Position numbers and translations under genes: made by a program
Origin: JABDOU01 sp041609995
GTDB taxonomy: Bacteria > Actinomycetota > Acidimicrobiia > Spongiisociales > SHLN01
Assembly: GCA_041609995.1 (NCBI GenBank)
Contig: JBFIPU010000008.1
Span: forward strand, 1-53,420
Reading direction: 5' to 3'
DNA: 53,420 nt
Shown here: one piece after another, positions 39,692 through 46,609 of the stretch
Numbering within the stretch: position 1 is the first letter of the stretch
How the letters are laid out: each line of letters begins with the position of its first letter
Notes under the pieces: generated by a model
What the model saw: the letters and a program-made list of their open reading frames with translations, nothing else
Database searches by the model: none
Told to the model about the DNA's origin: nothing

Positions 39692-41314
39692 TCAGATCTC
39701 CAGCGAGGCCACTGCGGCATCCGCCATGGCGGCAAGGTCGCCCTCGGTATCCGAGGCGAGGTCCACGTAGATCTTGAGCTTGGGCTCGGTCCCGGAGGGG
39801 CGGACCACCACCCGTCCGTCGTCCATCCGCAAAGCCACCATGTTGGTGTTTGGCAGCCATGGCGGCCGGTGTTCTTGCCCCGATCGATAGTCGAGGACCT
39901 CGGTCACCGCCCGGCCGGCGAGCTCGGCGGGCGGGCCGCTGGCGAGGGTGGCGACCGCCCTGTCGAGCTGAGCCTGACCGTCCAGTCCCGTCCGCACGAT
40001 GGACCGCTGCGTAGATCTCCACGTCCCGAACTCGCCATTGAGCTCGTCGAGCCGGTCCCATAGCGTGCGGCCGCTTCGCCCCAACTCACCGGAGATGGCG
40101 GCAACCAGCGAGGCGGTGGCCAGCCCGTCCTTGTCACGAACCACACCTGTCACCGAATACCCGAGCGCTTCCTCGAAACCGACTGCGAAGCGGCCGGCGC
40201 CGTCGTCCTCGAGCCGTAGAACGGCGAACCAGATCCATTTGAAGCCTGTCAGAGTTTCCTCGAAGTGGGCGCCCCGTGCCTCGGCCACGAGCCGGGCCAT
40301 GGGGGTAGAGACCACCGTAGAAGCAACGATCGGCCGTTCGGATGTTGCCCATCGCGTCAGCACGCCGTCGACGAGCAGAACCCCCAACTGGTTGCCCGTG
40401 AGCAAGCCGCGGCCGGGCGTACCGACCGCCAGCCGATCGGCATCCGGATCATTGGCGAACACCAGGTCGGTGCTGCGAGCTTTCCCCAGCTCCATGACCT
40501 GGTCCATCGCGCCGGGCTCCTCGGGATTGGGGAACCGAACACTCGGGAATTCGGGATCCGGCTCGAACTGATCGTCGGCGACGTGCAGCTCGTGACCTGA
40601 TGCGGTCAAGACCTTGCGGGCCATCGCGCCCCCGACTCCGTGGAGCGCGGTATAAGCGATGGATTGACGATTGGTCGCCGGAACCACTACCGCCTGCAAA
40701 TACCGATCCACCATCTCCGGGCCGACCGGGAAACCCAAATCGGCGGAGCGGGGAATCATGGTCGCAGGAGGGGCGAGTTCGATCGCCCGGGCAATGTGGC
40801 TGTCGAGAGGCGGCACGATCTGCGAGCCGTGCTCGTTGTACACCTTGTACCCGTTGTACTCCGGAGGGTTGTGGCTGGCGGTGATCACGACCGCAGCGAT
40901 GGCGCCAAGGTCGAGCGAGGCAAAGGCCACCAGCGGGGTCGGAATCGGGTCGGAGAAGTAACGCACATCGAATCCCGCTGCCGACAGCACCTCGATGGTC
41001 GCCTCGAAATACTCAAGGCTTCGTTCCCGGGCATCCCTCCCCACCACCACCGGGCCGTCCAGGCCTGATTGCTGCAGCACTTGAGCAAGCCCGTAGGACG
41101 CTCGCATGACCACGGCCACGTTCATTCGGTTGGGTCCGCCACCGTCGATCCCTCGCAGACCGGCTGTGCCGAAGGTGAGATCGCTTTCGAATCGATCCTC
41201 GAGGGCTTCCCACGCCCGCGATTCCAGCAGCGTCGACAACTCGTCACGGGTCACCGGGTCCGGGTCCCCCTCGATCCATTGGCGCACGCGAGCCGCCAGC
41301 GCCTCGGTGCTCAA
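39692..41314 (-). CDS. Phosphoglucomutase/phosphomannomutase
   Basis: A 540-residue alpha-D-phosphohexomutase of the PgmB2/PMM-type found in actinobacteria. The phosphoserine loop is TASHNPPEYNGYKVY (S147), the magnesium loop DPDADRLAV, the sugar loop GFEEALGYSV, and the phosphate-binding loop RPSGTEPKLKIYVD, in canonical order. It interconverts glucose-1- and -6-phosphate (or the mannose equivalents). The start is TTG 41314 overlapping the upstream stop as TTGA, which gives translational coupling to the small gene before it; there is no better start nearby. Confidence 0.92.
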   Translation of the reverse strand: MSTEALAARVRQWIEGDPDPVTRDELSTLLESRAWEALEDRFESDLTFGTAGLRGIDGGGPNRMNVAVVMRASYGLAQVLQQSGLDGPVVVGRDARERSLEYFEATIEVLSAAGFDVRYFSDPIPTPLVAFASLDLGAIAAVVITASHNPPEYNGYKVYNEHGSQIVPPLDSHIARAIELAPPATMIPRSADLGFPVGPEMVDRYLQAVVVPATNRQSIAYTALHGVGGAMARKVLTASGHELHVADDQFEPDPEFPSVRFPNPEEPGAMDQVMELGKARSTDLVFANDPDADRLAVGTPGRGLLTGNQLGVLLVDGVLTRWATSERPIVASTVVSTPMARLVAEARGAHFEETLTGFKWIWFAVLRLEDDGAGRFAVGFEEALGYSVTGVVRDKDGLATASLVAAISGELGRSGRTLWDRLDELNGEFGTWRSTQRSIVRTGLDGQAQLDRAVATLASGPPAELAGRAVTEVLDYRSGQEHRPPWLPNTNMVALRMDDGRVVVRPSGTEPKLKIYVDLASDTEGDLAAMADAAVASLEI

Positions 41315-41607
41315 TGGCTCTCCGCCGCCAGCAGGTCCGTCACGCCTTGCTCAAAACCGGGAAAGTAGAACGCCATGGCGCCGAGGTCGAATTCACGATG
41401 AATGTGCTGCTGGGGAAGATGTTCGAGCAGAAACCGCAGCGTCGCTTCGATCAGGGAGTCGGGCCCGACGCCATGTCGCCGCATGTCATCAGGTGTGACC
41501 CTGACCCGGTGGTTGGTGGCATACCGACCGCCCCTGTCTGTGGACGTCAGCTGGGCCCACCAGACATCATCGTCAATCCGCTGGATCTCGATCAGAGGCG
41601 ACTGCAC
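41311..41607 (-). CDS. Small conserved-looking protein, unknown
   Basis: A 98-residue protein from a GTG start. It begins with a strand-rich part (IEIQRIDDDVWWAQLTST), has VRVTPDDMRRHGV in the middle and a C-terminal helix. I recognise no family. It is coupled to the phosphoglucomutase gene by a TTGA overlap, and follows a lipoprotein gene by 16 bases. Codon use resembles its neighbours, and the overlap supports it being real. Confidence 0.65.
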   Translation of the reverse strand: MQSPLIEIQRIDDDVWWAQLTSTDRGGRYATNHRVRVTPDDMRRHGVGPDSLIEATLRFLLEHLPQQHIHREFDLGAMAFYFPGFEQGVTDLLAAESH

Positions 41608-41623
41608 ACGGCAACGCTAGCGC

Positions 41624-42679
41624 TTAGCGAGTTCCCATAACCCCCAGATAGGCGTTTCCGGGAACCGAGAGCTGCCGGAGAGCAGGCTCACCGTCCAACG
41701 CCGCCGAGAAAGCTGCTTGGGCGTCTCCGGCGACCTCGTGATTGATGATCAGGTGGTCGGAAGAGAGATCCAGGGACGTGATCTCCGACGTGGAGGGCAC
41801 CTCGATCGCCAAGACTTCGCTACCGGAATCCAACTCGATCACAACAACCTTCCGGATGGCGGGGTCGAAGTAGGCGAGGTTGGATCCATCCGGCGCCAAT
41901 GAGGGGAGCCGGCGGCACTGACTGCTGCCGCGGCACAACGGCTTCGGGTTGCTTGTCAGATCGACTTCGTTGCCCGTACCGTCGAGGAACACGAACGACG
42001 ACCCCTCGGGCGAGGCCCGATCGATCACGAATCGATTGGTGCCGTGATCGACGGAGAGGACCTGGGTGGAAGCGTCGCCCACCTGTCCGATCCAAGTCAC
42101 CTTGTCGAGGCGGTCCCACCACAACAACGTTTCCTGCTCGTCAGCGGTACCGTCGCCGTCGACGACGACGGCCAGCAGCCGGGGGGTGCCTTCCTCATTC
42201 GTGGCTCCCCACAGCGTCAACAGGCGGCCATCGGCGACATCGAGCAGAGGCTCCGGTTCACCTCCGTCGGGTCCGAGATAAAAGATGGCGTCGTCCACTC
42301 CCCACGGGGGCTGGAAGACGAGACCCCCCGCTCCGTCGGCAAAGGCCGGGCCCGACGGGCGGTCCAGTGTCGGAATCACGTTGTCGACGAGCGGCTGTAC
42401 TTCTTCGGCCAGCACGACGAAACTACCTGGCGGCGGAGATTCGATGGGGACCACCGGCGGCTCGGGTGTTTCGGTCTCAGGTACCGGCTCCGGCGAGCCA
42501 AAGGTCGTCTCGGGGTCGTCGGGCGCGCCGTCGGACACTTCCGCCTCGGTAACGGTCGGAGCCGACGTACCGGCATCTGGAATTGCCAGCGGATCGGGCT
42601 GGGCGGTATTGCACGCGGCAATCGAGATTGCCATGACAAGCACCAATATCCCAGACGTCCCCACCATCAGTTTCCGCAT
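41624..42679 (-). CDS. Putative lipoprotein with a beta-propeller-like domain
   Basis: A 351-residue exported protein. The signal peptide ends with the lipobox SIAAC (C23), followed by a 60-residue Pro/Glu/Thr linker. The rest is strand-rich with recurring SP-DG or S-DG turns (GLVFQPPWGVDDAIFYLGPDG, RASPEGSSFVFLD, SLAPDGSNLAYFDP), as in TolB/WD40-like propellers. The substrate or partner cannot be named. It lies between the sigma factor gene and the small gene before pgm, all on the minus strand. Confidence 0.7.
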   Translation of the reverse strand: MRKLMVGTSGILVLVMAISIAACNTAQPDPLAIPDAGTSAPTVTEAEVSDGAPDDPETTFGSPEPVPETETPEPPVVPIESPPPGSFVVLAEEVQPLVDNVIPTLDRPSGPAFADGAGGLVFQPPWGVDDAIFYLGPDGGEPEPLLDVADGRLLTLWGATNEEGTPRLLAVVVDGDGTADEQETLLWWDRLDKVTWIGQVGDASTQVLSVDHGTNRFVIDRASPEGSSFVFLDGTGNEVDLTSNPKPLCRGSSQCRRLPSLAPDGSNLAYFDPAIRKVVVIELDSGSEVLAIEVPSTSEITSLDLSSDHLIINHEVAGDAQAAFSAALDGEPALRQLSVPGNAYLGVMGTR

Positions 42680-42761
42680 AGAGTTATCTCGACATTACCG
42701 CAGCGCCACTTGACTGGTGTGACGCCCCCGGAACCGGGTGCGATCTATTCGTCCTATTCGT

Positions 42762-43691
42762 CTATTCGTCGAAGGAAGTCATGCCGAAGGTCGGGTGACG
42801 CATCCGGCACAATGCGATCTTCTCGAGTTGACGGATTCGCTCACGGGTGAGGCCGAACTCCTGGCCGATCTCATCGTGGGTGCGGGCAACGCCATCCGCG
42901 AACCCGTAGCGAAGCAGCAGGATCCGCTGGAGGCGCTCCGGGAGACGCAGGATCGCCGTCCGCAGCTCGTCTCCCACGACCGACTGGACCGCCTCGACCA
43001 CCGGATCCGAGCCTTCCGCATCCTCGACGAAGTCGCCGAGGACCGCCCCGTCCTCTCCGATGGGCCGATCCAGCGAAACCGCATCGGTGACCGCCAGCGA
43101 ATCGATCACATCTTTGAGGTCGATGCCCGACTCCGACGATATCTCCTCAGGAGTCGGTATCCGACCCAGTTCGGCATTCAATCTGCTGGCGGTCGAGCGA
43201 ACCGTCGACAGCTTCTCGTGCAGATGGAGCGGTATGCGAACGGTTCGCGATTTCTCGGCGATTGCCTTCGACAAGGCCTGGCGGATCCACCACGTCGCAT
43301 ACGTGGAGAACTTGAATCCCTTCCGCCAGTCGAACTTTTCGACGGCCCGGATCAGGCCGAGGTTGCCTTCCTGAATCAAATCCACGAAGTCGATCCCCGG
43401 CGTGTTGAGGTATCGCCGAGCCTGGTTGATGACGAGACGCAGGTTGGAGTTGCAGAAGTCGTCCTTGGCACGCTCGCCGGCTCGAACCTGGCGCATGAGA
43501 ACCCGGCGCTCTGCCGGTGAGAGGCCCTCACCGTCCAGCAGCTTCTCCTCTGCCTCGCGCCCCGCCTCGATGGTTTGCGCCAACCGAACTTCGTCTTCGG
43601 CGGTCAGCAGGGCGTACCTGCCAACGTCTGACATGTAGACGTTGATTGCATCGAGCTCAGACGTATCGCGTCCGGTGACGGTTACTGCCAT
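42762..43691 (-). CDS. RNA polymerase sigma-70 factor, group 1/2 type (SigA/HrdB-like)
   Basis: A 309-residue sigma factor. Region 1.2 starts with DAINVYMSDVGRYALLTAEDE; region 2 has NLRLVINQARRYLNTPGIDFVDLIQEGNLGLIRAVEKFDWRKGFKFSTYATWWIRQAL (about 83-140, in pieces here); region 3 has RIPLHLHEKLSTV; region 4 has LRLPERLQRILLLRYGF and the helix-turn-helix DEIGQEFGLTRERIRQLE. It has no long acidic region 1.1, which suggests a group 2 (SigB-like) alternative sigma rather than the housekeeping one. Upstream is an 829-base region with repeats and a CRP-like site. Confidence 0.92.
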   Translation of the reverse strand: MAVTVTGRDTSELDAINVYMSDVGRYALLTAEDEVRLAQTIEAGREAEEKLLDGEGLSPAERRVLMRQVRAGERAKDDFCNSNLRLVINQARRYLNTPGIDFVDLIQEGNLGLIRAVEKFDWRKGFKFSTYATWWIRQALSKAIAEKSRTVRIPLHLHEKLSTVRSTASRLNAELGRIPTPEEISSESGIDLKDVIDSLAVTDAVSLDRPIGEDGAVLGDFVEDAEGSDPVVEAVQSVVGDELRTAILRLPERLQRILLLRYGFADGVARTHDEIGQEFGLTRERIRQLEKIALCRMRHPTFGMTSFDE

Positions 43692-43970
43692 TTCGTATCC
43701 CTCCAGCTGGCGAGAGGTTCATATGTGCGGGTTGGGAAGATGTGTCGGCCGATGGTCGGGTGCAGGAGCGGTGAGGTCGACCCTTGAGCAGCGAAACCGC
43801 CGGGCGGTGTGACACCGGCGGCCGCCTTCTCAGGGAGGGAGGAGGGAGGACAATCTATCGCTCCCACAGCCAGACCATCGGAAGGAGCCGGCCAATCGCG
43901 TGAAACGCTCGCCCGGGTATCCCGGTCCGGTGGATGATCCTCGACTGGATGATTCCTACGCGGATAATCC

Positions 43971-43988
43971 TTGTGAGATGTTTCACAA
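43971..43988. promoter_or_regulatory. CRP/FNR-type palindrome upstream of the sigma gene
   Basis: TTGTGA-GATGTT-TCACAA is a perfect 6+6 palindrome around a six-base spacer and matches the TGTGA-N6-TCACA consensus of CRP-family regulators. It is followed by inverted ATTTCAC (44002-44008) and GTGAAAT (44028-44034). It lies about 280 bases upstream of the sigma factor start on its strand. Confidence 0.6.
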
Positions 43989-44194
43989 ATCATACGCGAA
44001 GATTTCACGGTCCCGCCGTACTTTCTTGTGAAATTTTTCCCAAACAGGGTCGATCGATGTCTACCACCGAACCTCGCTCGTAGTACTCCCGCGACGCCAG
44101 ACCCGGATACCGATGGCCGGAGGAGGATCCGCCCGGACCGGTCTCAGGTTCTGTGTGTCGCCCTGACTCTTGCTGCCTGCCTTGTTGATTGCCG

Positions 44195-44297
44195 GTGGCC
44201 TGCTGGCCTGTTGCCTGCTGGCCGGTTGCCTGCTGGCCGGTTGCCTGCTGGCCTGTTCCCTGCTGGCCTGTTGCCTGCTGGCCGGTGGCCGGTGGCC
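44195..44297. repeat. 15-bp tandem repeat, about seven copies
   Basis: Units of the form GTTGCCTGCTGGCCG repeat at 44195, 44210, 44225, 44240, 44255 and 44270, with one to three mismatches, and a shortened seventh follows to 44297. Because the period is a multiple of three, frames stay open on both strands (LPAGR and ATGQQ repeats), but no start with a ribosome binding site leads in. Confidence 0.95.
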
Positions 44298-44458
44298 CGC
44301 ACGTCGGGTGGCGCACCATCCGACGCCGCGCGTGCCGGCAGGGATTGTGGCACAGGACGGACCAAATCCGTGACATTTCGCCGAACTTTTCTGCCGGCGC
44401 CGAGATGCCGGATCCGGACCAATCGTTGCGACCTCTCCCCTGCGTGCTCCACCATATC

Positions 44459-44492
44459 AAAAAGGCCCCGCCCATGACGAGGCCTTTTTTTC
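44459..44492 (-). terminator. Intrinsic terminator of the Clp_N-domain gene
   Basis: AAAAAGGCC and GGCCTTTTTTTT pair around a 13-base loop, with an A-run on one side and T-run on the other. It lies about 30 bases after the Clp_N gene stop (44521) in its direction. The symmetric A/T tails would work on both strands. Confidence 0.85.
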
Positions 44493-44520
44493 GGCAACCG
44501 CGCCGACCAACTCGGTGGGT

Positions 44521-45474
44521 TCAGGAAGGAATCATGTCACCCGAGTAGCGGCTGAACCACTGGCCGGCCAAGGCCACGTCGACCTCCGGCCGGCGGAAGC
44601 GGGCTTCAGGTCCGGCTTCAGCCACGGCGGCCCGGACCATCGTTTCCAGCTCCCCGGGCGAAACACCGAGCAACCGCTGCAGCCTCCGGGCCGAGGTGGT
44701 TCGGTTGGCGATCACCGCCAGCAGCAGGTGCTCAGAGCCCACGTGTCGATGTTCGAGGCGCTGTGACCAGAACTCCGCCCGGCGGATCACCTCGATCATC
44801 CGGCGGGCATCCGGCACCGGTCCCCGCACGGGAGACACGAGCGCCATCGGCCGCTGGGAACTGTCGAGCTCGCATCGGCTGAGCACGGCGGCAGCATTGC
44901 TGGCCTGCATCTGCCCCAATGCCCACAGCAGGTGCTCATCCTCGAGCACCTCGGCACGCGACACCACCGCCCGCTCCACGGCCCGGCGCACGGCCTCGAC
45001 AGCAGGGGCGGTGGTGAGCTCTTGCTGAGCCACGACCAGCGGATCACCGGCCAGCGCCCGCACGTATTCCTCGGCCTGGTTCTGCGTGAGGCCGTTGCGG
45101 GACAACGCCCCGGCCGACCGCTCGTCTTTGAAGCTCACGATCCCCAACAACAGGTGTTCCGTACCGATCAGGCGCTTGTCCATCGAGAACGCTTCGAAAA
45201 ACGCCCGTCGCATCACTTTGCGCGTGTTCTTGCTCCAGACCGGCCTTTCCGGGCCGTCGGCCGTTCGATTCGGGACATCTCCAAATACCCCGTACCCGAG
45301 TTCCGCCGCATCGACGCCGGCCAGGTTGAGGACCCGGCGAGCGGTGCAGGCAGGTTCGAGCAGTATTCCGATCAGGAGGTGGTCGGGAGCGATGACAGCA
45401 TGGTCGTTGATCCGGGCTGCCCGTTCGGCGCGGCCGAGAACGGCCGTCGCCTGCTCGTTGAATCGGTATTCCAT
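44521..45474 (-). CDS. Clp N-terminal (Clp_N) repeat-domain protein lacking an AAA+ domain
   Basis: A 317-residue protein made of four Clp_N-type half repeats: FNEQATAVLGRAERAARIND...HLLIGILL (about 5-75), NTRKVMRRAFFEAF...GTEHLLLGIV (about 82-145), VEAVRRAVERAVVS...DEHLLWALG (about 160-215) and RRMIEVIRRAEFW...GSEHLLLAVI (about 225-290). This corresponds to two ClpC/ClpS-adaptor-binding N domains in tandem. No Walker motif is present. It resembles ClpC1-like N domains (as in ClpC2/ClpS partner proteins) and may bind adaptors or modified proteins. The terminator at 44459-44492 ends it. Confidence 0.88.
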   Translation of the reverse strand: MEYRFNEQATAVLGRAERAARINDHAVIAPDHLLIGILLEPACTARRVLNLAGVDAAELGYGVFGDVPNRTADGPERPVWSKNTRKVMRRAFFEAFSMDKRLIGTEHLLLGIVSFKDERSAGALSRNGLTQNQAEEYVRALAGDPLVVAQQELTTAPAVEAVRRAVERAVVSRAEVLEDEHLLWALGQMQASNAAAVLSRCELDSSQRPMALVSPVRGPVPDARRMIEVIRRAEFWSQRLEHRHVGSEHLLLAVIANRTTSARRLQRLLGVSPGELETMVRAAVAEAGPEARFRRPEVDVALAGQWFSRYSGDMIPS

Positions 45475-45544
45475 CTCGCTCCTCAGCTCCCTTCACATCA
45501 ATGTATTGAGATTGTGAAAATGCGCACGCGGTAGTCTCGAACTT

Positions 45545-45964
45545 GTGGATGAACCCGTTTCTTTCTCCGCCACCGGTCCACCCGAAACCGTCCTGCCGCA
45601 GATGCCGGATGAGGCCCGGCGGTCGCTGGCGGACGCTCTGGCGCAGGCGGATGACGCATCGAGAAGGCGGGCGATTTCGGCGGTCGCAGCGACCTGGCCC
45701 ACGTTCTGTGAGGCGTGGGCCGAGCTGGGCGCAGCCACCCCGGACCCGGTCGAAGCGTATGCGTACTACCGCGTGGGGTATCACCGGGGACTCGATCAGC
45801 TGCGCGGAGCCGGGTGGCGGGGCAGCGGCTATGTGCGGGCCATCCATCCGGAGAACCGAGGTTTTCTCGCGTCCCTTCGCGGGCTCGGACGGGCCGCGGA
45901 GAGGATCGGCGAGACCGGCGAGGCGGAACGATGCGCAGAGTTCGCCCGGCAACTCGACCCGTGA
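45545..45964 (+). CDS. DUF3151 family protein
   Basis: A 139-residue cytoplasmic protein. The family pattern, AWAELGAATPDPVEAYAYYR, VGYHRGLDQLRGAGWRGSG and NRGFLASLRGLGRAAERIGETGEAERCAEF, is clear. DUF3151 is an actinobacterial family without a known function. A GTG start (45545) is used. The YhhN-like gene follows 13 bases later and is probably co-transcribed. Confidence 0.88.
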   Translation: MDEPVSFSATGPPETVLPQMPDEARRSLADALAQADDASRRRAISAVAATWPTFCEAWAELGAATPDPVEAYAYYRVGYHRGLDQLRGAGWRGSGYVRAIHPENRGFLASLRGLGRAAERIGETGEAERCAEFARQLDP

Positions 45965-45977
45965 GGGCCTGACCACG

Positions 45978-46598
45978 ATGACGATCGCCCCGCTGGACGT
46001 GGCCTGGTTCGCCGTCCTGGCGGTGTTGTTGGCCGTCGAGCGGACCGGATCTCGCTGGTCGATCCTGCCGAAGATGATCCTGTCCACCGGCTTCGTGTTG
46101 CTCGCCATGCGATCCGACCCATTGATGACCACCTACGGGTCGTGGGTGTTGTTGGCCCTGTGCTTGTCGTGGATCGGTGACCTGGCACTGGCGTTCGACG
46201 GGGACAACTGGTTCCTGACCGGCCTCACCGCGTTCGCTCTCGCCCATGCCGCCTACATCGCTGCTTTTGCAGACCAGGACCCGGGTTTTGGTCCCACCAT
46301 CGGGGCGGCCGTAGTCATGATGGTGGTCGGGGCGGTGGTGCTGCGCTGGCTGCTCCTGCACCTCTCGGGGCGGATGCGAGTGGCCGTCATCGGCTACGTC
46401 CTGATCATCGGAGCCATGGTCGCCGTCGCCGCCGGCACCGGCCGTCCCGACATCTGGATCCCCGCCGCCGCCTTCGCACTGTCCGATATCGCCGTCGCCC
46501 GGAACACGTTCGTCGCCCCCGGATTCATCAACAAAGCCTGGGGCCTGCCCCTCTACTTCGCAGCCCAGTACGGGTTCGCCCTCAGCGTCGGCAACTAG
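45978..46598 (+). CDS. YhhN/TMEM86 family membrane protein (lysoplasmalogenase-like)
   Basis: A 206-residue protein with about seven membrane segments. KMILSTGFVLLAMRS near residue 33, CLSWIGDLALAFDG (about 62-75) and AAFALSDIAVARNTF (about 167-181) are the Asp-bearing family motifs. Eukaryotic relatives hydrolyse lysoplasmalogens; the bacterial role is unclear. ATG 45978 leaves 13 bases to the DUF3151 stop. The following acylase gene starts 11 bases after its end. Confidence 0.87.
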   Translation: MTIAPLDVAWFAVLAVLLAVERTGSRWSILPKMILSTGFVLLAMRSDPLMTTYGSWVLLALCLSWIGDLALAFDGDNWFLTGLTAFALAHAAYIAAFADQDPGFGPTIGAAVVMMVVGAVVLRWLLLHLSGRMRVAVIGYVLIIGAMVAVAAGTGRPDIWIPAAAFALSDIAVARNTFVAPGFINKAWGLPLYFAAQYGFALSVGN

Positions 46599-46609
46599 CC
46601 TGCCGGGTC

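Larger units (their letters stand above)
43692..44458. other. Long intergenic region upstream of the sigma factor gene
   Basis: No convincing gene lies in these bases. They hold a 15-bp tandem repeat (44195-44297) and, at 43971-44034, several TTTCAC/GTGAAA half-sites. Open frames on both strands through the repeat are Pro/Leu/Ala or Thr/Gly/Gln periodic sequences created by the 15-base period. A TATGAT hexamer on the minus strand (43989-43994) beside the CRP-like palindrome may be a -10, but no matching -35 is seen. Confidence 0.6.

Noticed and set aside
44195..44297. CRISPR array or repeat-protein gene
   Set aside because: Units of 15 bp abut without spacers. Frames through them are periodic on both strands, lack a start with an SD, and the flanking sequence has no coding character.
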